64,000 bases of DNA. It comes from Granulicatella elegans (GTDB taxonomy: Bacteria > Bacillota > Bacilli > Lactobacillales > Aerococcaceae). The position numbers were made by a program, and so were the translations under genes. The stretch lies in contig NZ_CP085953.1 in the NCBI RefSeq assembly GCF_020735385.1, positions 744,001 through 808,000 on the forward strand, written 5' to 3'. This document shows positions 44,450 through 53,342 of the stretch, piece by piece; within the stretch, counting starts at the first letter, position 1, and each line of letters opens with the position of its first letter. The notes under the pieces were generated by a model, which did not search any database, was not told the origin of the DNA, and saw only the letters and a program-made list of their open reading frames with translations.

Positions 44450-44534
44450 CTTGACGGTTATTTTTTGAAGGATTTTTGAAACGCCATTTTTCAAATTTTC
44501 TTTGGAAGAGAAAACTAGAAGGGAAGAATTATAA

Positions 44535-46904
44535 ATGACACAATTTGATACACCAGAATACTTAGCGAAAGTGGATGCGTGGTGGCGCGCAGCTAACTAT
44601 ATTTCAGTAGCACAAATGTACTTGAAAGATAATCCACTATTACGTCGTCCTGTACAAAAAGAAGACGTTAAATTGCATCCAATCGGACACTGGGGAACAA
44701 TCGCAGGACAAAACTTTATTTATGCACACTTAAACCGTGCGATTAACAAATATGACTTAGATATGTTCTATATTGAAGGTCCTGGACACGGTGGACAAGT
44801 AATGGTATCTAACTCTTACTTAGATGGTTCTTATACTGAATTATATCCAAACATTACGCAAGATGAAGCTGGCTTCAAACAATTGTGTAAAATTTTCTCA
44901 TTCCCAGGAGGAATTGCATCACACGCTGCCCCTGAAACTCCTGGTTCTATTCACGAAGGTGGAGAATTAGGTTACTCATTATCTCACGCGACAGGTGCTA
45001 TCTTAGATAACCCTAATGTAATTGCTGCTGCAGTTATCGGAGATGGAGAAGCAGAAACAGGCCCATTAGCAGCTGGTTGGTTCTCAAACACATTCATCAA
45101 CCCTGTAAATGATGGTGCTGTACTTCCAATTCTGTACTTAAACGGTGGTAAAATCCACAACCCAACAATTTTAGCTCGTCGTACTGATGAAGAATTAACT
45201 CAATTCTTTAACGGTTTAGGATGGGATCCAGTATTCGTTGAAGGAACTGATCCTGAAAAAGTTCACCCATTAATGGCTGAAAAATTAGACGAAGCAATTG
45301 AAAAAATTCAAGCAATTCAAAAAGAAGCTCGTGCTAAAAAAGCTGAAGAAGCAACAATGCCTCATTGGCCAGTATTAGTAGTACGTACACCAAAAGGATG
45401 GACTGGTCCAAAAGAATGGAACAGCGAACCAATCGAAGGTGGATTCCGTGCTCACCAAGTTCCAATCCCAGTATCAGGTGAATCAATGGAACATATCGAT
45501 GCATTATTAGACTGGTTGAAATCATACCGTCCAGAAGAATTATTCGATGAAAACGGAAAATTAGTAGAAGAAATTGCTGCTATTTCACCAAAAGGTGACC
45601 GTCGTATGAGCATGAACCCAATCACTAATGCAGGGGTTGTAAAACCAATGGAAATTACTGATTGGACTAAATATGCTGTTGATACTTCAACTCCAGGTGC
45701 TATCCAAAAACAAGATATGATTGAATTTGGTAAATTTGCAGCTGACTTAGTAAAAGCTAACCCAGAAAACTTCCGTATTTTCGGACCAGATGAAACTAAA
45801 TCTAACCGTCTAAACGAAGTATTTAAAGCAACGAACCGTCAATGGGTTGGTCGTCGTGATGAAAGCTATGATGAATGGATTTCACCAGTTGGTCGTGTTA
45901 TCGATTCACAATTATCAGAACACCAAGCAGAAGGATTCTTAGAAGGATATGTATTAACAGGTCGTCACGGATTCTTTGCTTCATACGAATCATTCCTACG
46001 TGTAGTAGACTCAATGATTACTCAACACTTCAAATGGTTACGTAAATCTAAAACTCACGCTCCATGGCGTAAAAACTATCCATCATTAAACTTGATTGCA
46101 ACATCAACAGTGTTCCAACAAGACCACAATGGATATACTCACCAAGATCCAGGTTTATTAACTCACTTAGCTGAGAAAAAACCAGAATTCGTTCGTGAAT
46201 ATTTACCAGCAGATACAAACAGCTTGATGGCAGTTATGGCTGAAGCGTTAAGTTCAGAAGATAAAATTAACTTAATCGTTTCATCTAAACACCCACGTCC
46301 TCAATTCTACTCAGTAGAAGAAGCTAAAGAATTAGTAAGCGAAGGATACAAAGTAATTGATTGGGCTTCAACTGTTAAAGATGGCGAAGAGCCAGATGTA
46401 GTTATTGCTGCTGCAGGTACTGAACCAAACTTAGAAGCGTTAGCAGGTATTTCAATCTTGCATAAACAATTCCCAGAATTGAAAATCCGCTTCATTAACG
46501 TTGTAGATATCTTGAAATTACGTTCTCCAAAAGTTGACCCTCGTGGTTTATCTGATGCAGAATTTGATAAATTATTTACAGCTGATAAACCAGTAGTATT
46601 CTGCTTCCACGGATATGAAGGTATGATTCGTGATTTATTCTTCAATCGTAATAACCACAATGTTCATATCCATGGTTACCGTGAAAACGGAGATATTACA
46701 ACTCCATTCGATATGCGTGTTCTTTCTGAAATGGACCGCTTCCACGTTGCAAAAGATGCTGCAGTTGCTGTATATGGTGACAAAGCTAGTGAATTTGCTG
46801 CGAAAATGGATGAAACAGTGGAATTCCACCACAGCTATATCCGTGAACACGGTGAAGATATTCCAGAAGTAGTAAGCTGGAAATGGGAAAACGTTAATAA
46901 ATAA
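44535..46904 (+). CDS. xfp: Xylulose-5-phosphate/fructose-6-phosphate phosphoketolase
   Basis: Thiamine-diphosphate enzyme that splits xylulose-5-P (or fructose-6-P) with phosphate to acetyl-phosphate and glyceraldehyde-3-P (or erythrose-4-P), the key step of the phosphoketolase pathway; 789 residues, cytosolic. Seen: [18 protein letters not shown], ThDP motif [14 protein letters not shown], and SSKHPRP late in the protein. Length equals the family's usual length. GAAGGGAAG precedes ATG 44535. Codon use is strongly biased, as in highly expressed genes, and differs from the AT-rich mobile DNA to the left. Confidence 0.97.
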   Translation: MTQFDTPEYLAKVDAWWRAANYISVAQMYLKDNPLLRRPVQKEDVKLHPIGHWGTIAGQNFIYAHLNRAINKYDLDMFYIEGPGHGGQVMVSNSYLDGSYTELYPNITQDEAGFKQLCKIFSFPGGIASHAAPETPGSIHEGGELGYSLSHATGAILDNPNVIAAAVIGDGEAETGPLAAGWFSNTFINPVNDGAVLPILYLNGGKIHNPTILARRTDEELTQFFNGLGWDPVFVEGTDPEKVHPLMAEKLDEAIEKIQAIQKEARAKKAEEATMPHWPVLVVRTPKGWTGPKEWNSEPIEGGFRAHQVPIPVSGESMEHIDALLDWLKSYRPEELFDENGKLVEEIAAISPKGDRRMSMNPITNAGVVKPMEITDWTKYAVDTSTPGAIQKQDMIEFGKFAADLVKANPENFRIFGPDETKSNRLNEVFKATNRQWVGRRDESYDEWISPVGRVIDSQLSEHQAEGFLEGYVLTGRHGFFASYESFLRVVDSMITQHFKWLRKSKTHAPWRKNYPSLNLIATSTVFQQDHNGYTHQDPGLLTHLAEKKPEFVREYLPADTNSLMAVMAEALSSEDKINLIVSSKHPRPQFYSVEEAKELVSEGYKVIDWASTVKDGEEPDVVIAAAGTEPNLEALAGISILHKQFPELKIRFINVVDILKLRSPKVDPRGLSDAEFDKLFTADKPVVFCFHGYEGMIRDLFFNRNNHNVHIHGYRENGDITTPFDMRVLSEMDRFHVAKDAAVAVYGDKASEFAAKMDETVEFHHSYIREHGEDIPEVVSWKWENVNK

Positions 46905-46919
46905 TAACGATTTTGATTG

Positions 46920-46974
46920 AATAGGGCAATCGTCTGACGATAGATTTCTATCTGAGGGCGATCCCTATTTTTTG
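46920..46974 (+). terminator. Terminator of xfp
   Basis: AATAGGG (46920-46926) pairs with CCCTATT (46963-46969), with inner ATCG/CGAT pairing, followed by T6. Confidence 0.75.
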
Positions 46975-47054
46975 TTTTCTAGCATTTATGCTTGGGAAGA
47001 TGATTCGTTATTCTGGTTATAAATATTTTTTATTTCAAGTGTGTTTTTATACAT

Positions 47055-47106
47055 CTTTGTTATACCCCCCGAAGTATAGACAAAGAAAAGAAGGTTTTGA
47101 TATAAT
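47055..47106 (+). promoter_or_regulatory. Promoter with overlapping inverted repeat
   Basis: TAGACA (47077-47082) and TATAAT (47101-47106) are 18 bases apart. CTTTGTTATAC (47055-47065) and GTATAGACAAAG (47074-47085) form an imperfect inverted repeat covering the -35, a typical operator position. Confidence 0.5.
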
Positions 47107-47132
47107 ATTCATATAAGTAAAGGGGAGTGAAT

Positions 47133-47981
47133 ATGATGAGTAAAATGAAGTTGTTATTAGGTACGATGGCGTTAGCAACTGTTGCAGTGACACAAAACGT
47201 TCAAGCCGCTGAAAATGAAGATTTGATATCAAAATGTGTAGTTGAAGAGAAAGCTGTTGTTCAAGGGGATGGACATGTATCTGTGTCGAAGTGTGGACAC
47301 CCGTTCAGATTACGTATGCCTGAATGGAAAGTTGAAAAAGATGGCAGTAAAGTATTATATCGTGGTGGAAAACGTGCTTTAAAATGGCAAGCAGTCGATG
47401 ATACTTGGGTATTTATTGGGGATAACTTTAAACCATTGAAAGGTTGGCAAGTATTGCCAGTTGTTCAACGAGGTTTGATTAATGTTGTTGAAGGTGATGA
47501 TATTTATACAACTGTACCAGATTTAGGATATTTCTATTTTAATGAACAAGGATATTTACAAGAAAAATGGGTATTCGATGATGGACATTGGTATTACATT
47601 CCAGAACGTGGTGTTGTATCAAAAGGTTGGGAAGAAGTAAAAGATAAATGGTATTACTTCGATGCATCTGGAAGAATGCAAACAGGATGGAAAATGCTGA
47701 ATGGAGTTTGGTATTACTTAAATGAATCTGGTGTAATGGAAACTGGCTGGGTTCAAGTAGATGGAAAATGGTATTACTTCAATACTTCAGGAGGCATGGA
47801 AACAGGTTGGGTGCAATGGAATGATGCTTGGTATTATTTTGCACCAACAGGAGAAATGAAAACAGGCTGGGTTGAGTCATCAGGTAAATGGTACTTCTTA
47901 AAAGACAGTGGTAAAATGGCTGTATCAGAAAAAACATCAGATGGCTACCAAGTAGATGTAACTGGAGCATGGGTTCGCTAG
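47133..47981 (+). CDS. Secreted choline-binding-type repeat protein
   Basis: Exported protein, 282 residues. A signal peptide (about 1-27, ends QNVQAAEN) is followed by a region of no known family (about 30-150), then at least five wall-binding repeats of the form GW-x(6-8)-WYYF-x(5)-G-x-M-x-TGW (about 155-265). These are the CW_binding_1/choline-binding type that hold proteins on teichoic acids. AGGGGAG lies upstream of ATG 47133 and 47136; the GTG at 47127 is part of the ribosome binding site. Confidence 0.88.
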   Translation: MMSKMKLLLGTMALATVAVTQNVQAAENEDLISKCVVEEKAVVQGDGHVSVSKCGHPFRLRMPEWKVEKDGSKVLYRGGKRALKWQAVDDTWVFIGDNFKPLKGWQVLPVVQRGLINVVEGDDIYTTVPDLGYFYFNEQGYLQEKWVFDDGHWYYIPERGVVSKGWEEVKDKWYYFDASGRMQTGWKMLNGVWYYLNESGVMETGWVQVDGKWYYFNTSGGMETGWVQWNDAWYYFAPTGEMKTGWVESSGKWYFLKDSGKMAVSEKTSDGYQVDVTGAWVR

Positions 47982-47990
47982 CAAAAACAG

Positions 47991-48019
47991 TTGACAGTTT
48001 TACGGATTGTCAGTATACT
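47991..48019 (+). promoter_or_regulatory. Promoter of the tyrS T-box transcript
   Basis: TTGACA (47991-47996), 17-base spacer, TATACT (48014-48019). Confidence 0.8.
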
Positions 48020-48025
48020 GATAAC

Positions 48026-48256
48026 AATTAAATCGAGAGCAATGATCAAGCGCAGTAGAGACTAGCATCGGAGCAAAAAGAGAATTGTCGGTAGGTGCAA
48101 GACAATCCTATCTAAAATCGAAGTACACTTGAGAGCAAACTGTGGCAAACAGCGTCTATCCGCGATAAGGATTTGAGAGGTAGTTTTTAACTACAAGATG
48201 GGTGGTAACACGGCAAAGTCGTCCCTAATAGCTTTTGGGCTATTAGGGACTTTTTT
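48026..48256 (+). promoter_or_regulatory. T-box leader of tyrS
   Basis: tRNA-sensing leader. The T-box TGGGTGGTAACACGGC lies at 48199-48214. A TAC triplet at 48124-48126, in GAAGTACACTTGAG, is placed like the specifier codon and fits tyrosine. The terminator GTCCCTAATAGC/GCTATTAGGGAC with T6 ends at 48256. Uncharged tRNA-Tyr would stabilise the antiterminator and switch tyrS on. Confidence 0.93.
48221..48256 (+). terminator. T-box regulated terminator
   Basis: GTCCCTAATAGC (48221-48232) pairs with the arm ending at 48250, loop TTTTG, then T6. Confidence 0.9.
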
Positions 48257-48307
48257 ATTTGCTAGAAAACTGAGTAAGAAAATTGCAACAATATAAGGAG
48301 GATTTGT

Positions 48308-49573
48308 ATGAATATTATTGATGATTTAATGTGGCGTGGTGCCATTAATCAAATGACAGATGAAGAAGGGTTGCGTCAATTAACGCAAGAAAAAGCAGTC
48401 TCACTATACTGTGGTGTGGATCCAACAGGAGATAGTATGCATATTGGACATTTAATTCCATTTATGATTTTACGTCGTTTCCAATTAGCGGGTCACCGTC
48501 CAGTTATCGTTATTGGAGGAGCAACAGGTTCAATTGGAGATCCAAGTGGTCGTACAAGTGAACGTGTTCTACAAACAAAAGAACAAGTACAACATAATGT
48601 CGAAAAATTGACTGCTCAAATGAAACGTTTATTCTTAACAAGTCAAGAAGACCAAGAAGCAGTTCGTTTAGTGAATAACTATGATTGGACAAAAGAACTA
48701 TCATTATTAGACTTCTTACGTGATTACGGGAAACATTTTAACTTAAATACAATGTTAGCAAAAGATGTTGTTGCAAGTCGTTTAGAAGTAGGGATTTCAT
48801 TTACGGAGTTTTCTTACCAAATTTTACAATCAATCGACTTTTTACAATTGTTCCGAAAAGAAGATGTTCAAGTACAAATCGGTGGAGCTGACCAATGGGG
48901 AAATATTACAGCCGGTTTAGAATTAATTCGTAAAGTAGAAGGAGCAGAAGCTCGTGTGTATGGATTGACGATTCCATTGATGTTAAAATCTGACGGTACT
49001 AAATTCGGAAAATCAGCTGGTGGTGCAGTATGGTTAGATCCAGAAAAAACAACTCCATATGAATTCTACCAATTCTGGTTAAACCAAGATGACCGTGATG
49101 TGATTAAATATATTAAATACTTTACATTCTTAGAAAAAGAAGAAATTGAAGCATTAGAAGTTTCTGTACAAGAAGAACCACATAAACGTTTAGCACAAAA
49201 ACGTTTAGCAGAGGAAGTGACACGTTTTGTACATGGTGAAGCAGCATTACAAGATGCTTTAAAAATTACAAATGCTTTATTTACTGGAGATGTTCAACAA
49301 TTAAATGCTGATGAAATTGAACAAGGGTTCAAAAATATGCCAACATTTGAAAGTGAAAAAGTAGAACAAAACTTAGCAACATGGTTAGTAGATTTAGGAA
49401 TTGAAACAAGCCGTCGTCAATCTCGTGAGGATATTCAAAATGGTGCAATTTCAATTAATGGAGAAAAAATTACAGATTTAGAACATGTATGGACTCCAGA
49501 ACAATCTTTTGAAGGACGTTTTGTATTAATTCGTCGTGGGAAGAAAAAATATTTCTTAGTTAAATTAAAATAG
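48308..49573 (+). CDS. tyrS: Tyrosyl-tRNA synthetase
   Basis: Class I aminoacyl-tRNA synthetase that charges tRNA-Tyr, 421 residues. CGVDPTGDSMHIGHLIP holds the HIGH motif (about 45-48); KFGKSAGG is the KMSKS-type loop (about 232). A C-terminal S4 RNA-binding domain spans about 355-418. AAGGAGG lies seven bases before ATG 48308. It is controlled by the T-box leader immediately upstream. Confidence 0.98.
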   Translation: MNIIDDLMWRGAINQMTDEEGLRQLTQEKAVSLYCGVDPTGDSMHIGHLIPFMILRRFQLAGHRPVIVIGGATGSIGDPSGRTSERVLQTKEQVQHNVEKLTAQMKRLFLTSQEDQEAVRLVNNYDWTKELSLLDFLRDYGKHFNLNTMLAKDVVASRLEVGISFTEFSYQILQSIDFLQLFRKEDVQVQIGGADQWGNITAGLELIRKVEGAEARVYGLTIPLMLKSDGTKFGKSAGGAVWLDPEKTTPYEFYQFWLNQDDRDVIKYIKYFTFLEKEEIEALEVSVQEEPHKRLAQKRLAEEVTRFVHGEAALQDALKITNALFTGDVQQLNADEIEQGFKNMPTFESEKVEQNLATWLVDLGIETSRRQSREDIQNGAISINGEKITDLEHVWTPEQSFEGRFVLIRRGKKKYFLVKLK

Positions 49574-49585
49574 TATCATTGGAAG

Positions 49586-49609
49586 AGGTTAGAGAAATCT
49601 AGCCTTTTT
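49586..49609 (+). terminator. Terminator of tyrS
   Basis: GGTTAGA (49587-49593), GAAA loop, TCTAGCC (49598-49604), then T5. Confidence 0.8.
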
Positions 49610-49682
49610 CTTATGGAATTGTCACGAAAAATATGACAAATAAAGGTGCTAAAGATGCAATTATATCAGCTTTAAAACGAAA

Positions 49683-49699
49683 TGTTACAGTTTTGTTAC
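49683..49699 (+). promoter_or_regulatory. WalR (VicR/YycF)-type box
   Basis: TGTTAC-AGTTT-TGTTAC fits the WalR consensus of two TGTWAH hexamers five bases apart. It lies about 130 bases before a PcsB-like CHAP gene; genes of this kind are known WalRK targets in streptococci. Confidence 0.7.
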
Positions 49700-49828
49700 A
49701 ATGAAGATACAATTCTGCGAAATTTACCATAAGACTTTAGTCGTATGGTATGATGGTACCAGTCAGAATTATAAGCACCTTCATATGGTGCCATGTATAT
49801 AAATAAGAAATCGTTTGGAGGGAATCAT

Positions 49829-51076
49829 TTGAACAAGAGGTTATTAACATTCGTAGTAACAGGAACAGCGTTAGCCTTAGGGGCATTATCACCATCAGTA
49901 AACGCTCAAGATATTGATTCGCAAATTAGCTCAGCAAATTCTCAAATTCAAAATTTAAACAATCAAAAACAAGCGGTAGCAAGTCAAGTTGACCAATTAT
50001 CTCAAGATTTATCAAATGTACAATCAAGAATTAACTCAGTACAAGCAGAACAAGAAACTGCTAAAGCAAACTTAGAAGTACTAAAAGCAGAAATTTCAAA
50101 ACTTGAAACATTAATCGCAGAACGTAATGAACGATTAAAAGATCAAGCTCGTGCAGTACAAGTAAATGGATCACGTTCTTACTTAGACTTCTTACTAAAT
50201 GCAGATTCTATTACAGATGTAGTGAATCGTATTGGGGTAATTGTTGACTTAGTAGGTGCAAACCGTCAATTAATGCAAGAACAAGCTCGCGATAAAGAGC
50301 AAGTTGAAACAAAAGAACAAGCTCAAAAAGCAAATTTAGCGCAACAAGAAGCAAATGAAGCACAATTACAAAACTTACAATCTGAGTTAAGTGCAACATT
50401 TAATAAACATAAAGCGACTTTAGCAAATCTTTCAAACGAAGAATTAGAAGCAATTGCAGCACGTGATGGCTTAGTTCAAGAAAAAGAAAGATTAGCAGCA
50501 GAAAAAGCTCGTGCGGATGCTGAAAAAGCAGCGGCACAAAAAGCAGCAGAAGCTGCTAAAGAAGCAATGTTAAAAGCGACAGAAGAATCAGTTGCACAGG
50601 CAGCAGCTACTCCTGCAGCAGCAACAGTATCAATTGCAGCTAAAAGTGCAACACCAGCTAAAGCAGCAAATATCGTGGTAGGTGGCTCATTTGCAGCTCC
50701 AAACCCATCATTTGTAGCAGCTTTAAACGGTGGTTACTTCGGACAATGTACTTACTATGTGTATAACCGTTTTGCTCAATTAGGTTCTCCAATTAGAACT
50801 ACAGGATTAGGAAATGCGGCTGAATGGCCAGCAAACGCTGCAGCAGCAGGTTACGGAGTTTCTTCAACTCCTCGTGCAGGTACAGCAATTGTATTCCAAC
50901 GCGGTGTCGGTGGAGCAGACCCTGTATATGGTCACGTTGGATTCGTTGAACGTGTAAATGCTGATGGATCATTATTCATCTCTGAAATGAACGTACAAGG
51001 TGTAAATGTTATTTCAACACGTACAATTCCAGCAGGCGTTGCAGCTCAAGCAACTTATATTAACTTTGGATTATAA
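49829..51076 (+). CDS. Secreted PcsB/Usp45-like CHAP-domain peptidoglycan hydrolase
   Basis: Exported wall-splitting protein, 415 residues from TTG 49829, which has GGAGGG six bases before it and a signal peptide directly after (LLTFVVTGTALALGALSPS region, cleaved near VNAQ). The frame is open from ATG 49793 without a good signal. A long coiled coil (about 30-250, Gln/Ala/Glu/Lys rich) is followed by an Ala-rich linker and a CHAP domain (about 300-415) with Cys in GQCTYYVYNRF and His in YGHVGFVE. The layout equals PcsB/GbpB, division-associated hydrolases driven by FtsEX. Confidence 0.92.
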   Translation: MNKRLLTFVVTGTALALGALSPSVNAQDIDSQISSANSQIQNLNNQKQAVASQVDQLSQDLSNVQSRINSVQAEQETAKANLEVLKAEISKLETLIAERNERLKDQARAVQVNGSRSYLDFLLNADSITDVVNRIGVIVDLVGANRQLMQEQARDKEQVETKEQAQKANLAQQEANEAQLQNLQSELSATFNKHKATLANLSNEELEAIAARDGLVQEKERLAAEKARADAEKAAAQKAAEAAKEAMLKATEESVAQAAATPAAATVSIAAKSATPAKAANIVVGGSFAAPNPSFVAALNGGYFGQCTYYVYNRFAQLGSPIRTTGLGNAAEWPANAAAAGYGVSSTPRAGTAIVFQRGVGGADPVYGHVGFVERVNADGSLFISEMNVQGVNVISTRTIPAGVAAQATYINFGL

Positions 51077-51084
51077 TATGAATG

Positions 51085-51120
51085 AAGAATGAATTCCTTA
51101 GCGGAATCCATTCTTTTTTT
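51085..51120 (+). terminator. Terminator of the CHAP gene
   Basis: AAGAATGAATTCC pairs with GGAATCCATTCTT (one mismatch), followed by T7. Confidence 0.8.
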
Positions 51121-51305
51121 ATAAAAAAAAGTTAAGATAAATTCAACGCTTTATTTAGTAAGTATTTGCTAAATAATCGAATCTCTAGACTAACGTTAAC
51201 TTTCGCCGTGATTGACACCGAAGGCTAGCGTTTTTTTATCGTTTTTTTGGTGAAAATGAGTTACAATAGGTAAAGTAATTAAGGAAAGTGAAAGGAAGTG
51301 AATCG

Positions 51306-52535
51306 ATGGATACAGCTCTTTTAAAAGAAAAAATTCAAAAAAAAAGTAAGGAACTTGGTATCGATAAAATCGGATTTGCTTCTGCTGCACCTTTTGATTA
51401 TTTAGCTCAAGGAATGCAAGAATCTAAAGAGTTAGGACATACAACAGGATTTGAACATCCGATTTTAGAAGAGCGAATTTACCCAGAGAAGATTTTTGAT
51501 TCTCCTAAGACAATTATTTCGATTGCTTTGGCATATCCTACTTTACCAAGTCAGAAACCTGAACGTGTAAAAGGTGAGCGACGTGGAGCTTTTGCGAGAG
51601 CTTCTTGGGGAGAAGACTACCATTTTATTTTATCTAGAAGAATGGAAGCTTTAATTGACTATATTAAAAGTGAAGTGAATCAAGAAGATGTTGCGTTTAA
51701 ACCAATGGTGGATACGGGAGAATTAATCGATGTCCGTGTGGCTGAACGAGCTGGAATAGGCTTTGTTGGAAAAAATGGTTTATTAGTGACAAAGGAATTT
51801 GGTTCCTATGTTTATTTAGGCGAATTAATTACAAACATTGAATTTCCAGTCGATGCTCCCGTTGATTATGGCTGTGGAGATTGCACTCGTTGCGTAGATT
51901 TTTGTCCGACCAAGGCTTTGTTAGGAAATGGTAAAATGAATGCGCAACGTTGTTTATCGTATCAAACGCAAACGAAAGGTTTTATGCCGAAGGAATATCG
52001 TAAAAAAATGGGACATGTCATTTATGGTTGCGATATTTGCCAGCAAGTTTGTCCGTATAATAAAGGAAAAGATTTTCATTTACATCCTGAAATGGAACCA
52101 TCTGTTGAAGAAACACATCCATTGTTAAAACCATTAGTGACGATTTCGAATAAGGAGTTCAAAGAACGTTTTGGGAAGATGGCTGGTTCGTGGCGTGGAA
52201 AGAAGCCATTGCAGAGAAATGCGATTATTGCGCTAGCGAATTACCGTGATAAAACAGCTGTTCCGCTATTATTGAAAGTTATGAAGGAAGATATGCGACC
52301 TGTCATGAAAGGAACGGCAGCTTGGGCTGTGAGTGAGATTATTAGTGAATCGAGTGAAGAACTAATTCATTATTTTACAGAAATGTTAGAAAAAGCTCGA
52401 AAAGTTGAAGCAACAACGAAGGAAGAAATAGATTTAGTGACCGAATTAGAAGAAGCGATTCAAACATTACATGAAAAACAACCAAAAAATCCTAAGGAGG
52501 GATCTTATGACAATGAATCATATTGTATTATTTGA
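51306..52535 (+). CDS. queG: Epoxyqueuosine reductase QueG
   Basis: Cobalamin and iron-sulfur enzyme that reduces epoxyqueuosine to queuosine at tRNA position 34, the last step of queuosine synthesis; 409 residues. Two ferredoxin-type clusters are visible: [16 protein letters not shown] and [11 protein letters not shown] (about 190-260). HEAT-like repeats fill the C-terminus (about 290-370). ATG 51306 has GAAAGGAAG before it; the open frame from 51288 lacks a better signal. The end overlaps trmL by 29 bases, joining two anticodon-modification genes. Confidence 0.93.
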   Translation: MDTALLKEKIQKKSKELGIDKIGFASAAPFDYLAQGMQESKELGHTTGFEHPILEERIYPEKIFDSPKTIISIALAYPTLPSQKPERVKGERRGAFARASWGEDYHFILSRRMEALIDYIKSEVNQEDVAFKPMVDTGELIDVRVAERAGIGFVGKNGLLVTKEFGSYVYLGELITNIEFPVDAPVDYGCGDCTRCVDFCPTKALLGNGKMNAQRCLSYQTQTKGFMPKEYRKKMGHVIYGCDICQQVCPYNKGKDFHLHPEMEPSVEETHPLLKPLVTISNKEFKERFGKMAGSWRGKKPLQRNAIIALANYRDKTAVPLLLKVMKEDMRPVMKGTAAWAVSEIISESSEELIHYFTEMLEKARKVEATTKEEIDLVTELEEAIQTLHEKQPKNPKEGSYDNESYCII

Positions 52536-53016
52536 ACCACAAATTCCAGCGAATACTGGGAATATTGCACGTACTTGTGCAGCAACGAATTCACCGCTAC
52601 ATTTAGTGGGGCAATTAGGATTTTCGACAGATGATAAGCATTTAAAACGTGCGGGTCTAGATTATTGGAATGATGTGGATATTACGTATCATGATTCGCT
52701 AGAAGCATTTATGGAATATTTAGGCAATCGTCCTATTTATTTAATTACAAAATTTGCTAATCATACTTATGATGAAGTTGATTTGGCAAAGGATGAAGAG
52801 CAATTTTTCATTTTTGGAAAAGAAACAACAGGTTTGCCAGAAGAATTTATGCGGGAACATGAAGAAAGTTGTTTAAGATTACCGATGAATGACACTCACG
52901 TTCGTTCGTTAAACTTATCGAATACAGCAGCAATTGTTGTTTATGAAGCATTAAGACAACAACAGTTTAAAGGCTTAGAATTAGTTCATACCTATGAACA
53001 TGATAAATTGAAATAA
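52507..53016 (+). CDS. trmL: tRNA (cytidine/uridine-34-2'-O)-methyltransferase TrmL
   Basis: SPOUT-family enzyme that methylates the ribose of wobble position 34 in tRNA-Leu, 169 residues. Motifs: [16 protein letters not shown] (motif 1), [11 protein letters not shown] (motif 2) and [21 protein letters not shown]-type motif 3 (in part [19 protein letters not shown]), forming the SAM-binding knot. AAGGAGG lies six bases before ATG 52507; 52513 is an alternative start. It overlaps the end of queG. Confidence 0.94.
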   Translation: MTMNHIVLFEPQIPANTGNIARTCAATNSPLHLVGQLGFSTDDKHLKRAGLDYWNDVDITYHDSLEAFMEYLGNRPIYLITKFANHTYDEVDLAKDEEQFFIFGKETTGLPEEFMREHEESCLRLPMNDTHVRSLNLSNTAAIVVYEALRQQQFKGLELVHTYEHDKLK

Positions 53017-53022
53017 GGAGAC

Positions 53023-53214
53023 ATGAAGATGAAAAACATTCCTCTCTATTTATGGAATACGATTATTTATGCATTATGTACTCTTTCATTCGCATTATTA
53101 GCAGTGGTGGATAATAAATGGTATGCATTAGTTGCTGCTTTGTTTGGAATTTCTAGCGCTTTTAATGCGTATCGATATGTTAAAGATAAACAGAAAAAAG
53201 AAGAGAATGAATAG
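53023..53214 (+). CDS. Small two-segment membrane protein
   Basis: 63 residues with hydrophobic segments at about 8-27 and 32-47 and a basic, Lys-rich tail (YVKDKQKKEENE). AAGGAG lies upstream. It follows trmL after 6 bases and is probably the last gene of the queG-trmL operon. No family is recognised. Confidence 0.75.
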   Translation: MKMKNIPLYLWNTIIYALCTLSFALLAVVDNKWYALVAALFGISSAFNAYRYVKDKQKKEENE

Positions 53215-53242
53215 CGTTTTTTAAAATGGTATGCGTTTTGGA

Positions 53243-53276
53243 GAGATAAACGGACACAATCGTTTATCTCTTTTTT
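53243..53276 (+). terminator. Terminator of the queG-trmL operon
   Basis: GAGATAAACG (53243-53252) and CGTTTATCTC (53261-53270) form a perfect 10-bp stem followed by T6. Confidence 0.9.
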
Positions 53277-53281
53277 GTTGC

Positions 53282-53310
53282 TTGACAGTATGAGGGAATT
53301 GTATCAGAAT
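53282..53310 (+). promoter_or_regulatory. Promoter of the glucosidase gene
   Basis: TTGACA (53282-53287) with CAGAAT 17 bases later, about 35 bases before the start. The -10 is weak. No clear catabolite-repression site was seen. Confidence 0.45.
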
Positions 53311-53342
53311 AAAGTCATTAACGATTGTGAAGGAGGCTACCG

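Noticed and set aside
44282-44494. 70-residue minus-strand ORF upstream of xfp
   Set aside because: AT-rich chance frame covering the xfp promoter; no ribosome binding site or family.
46635-46850. Minus-strand ORF opposite the end of xfp
   Set aside because: Shadow of a strongly codon-biased gene.
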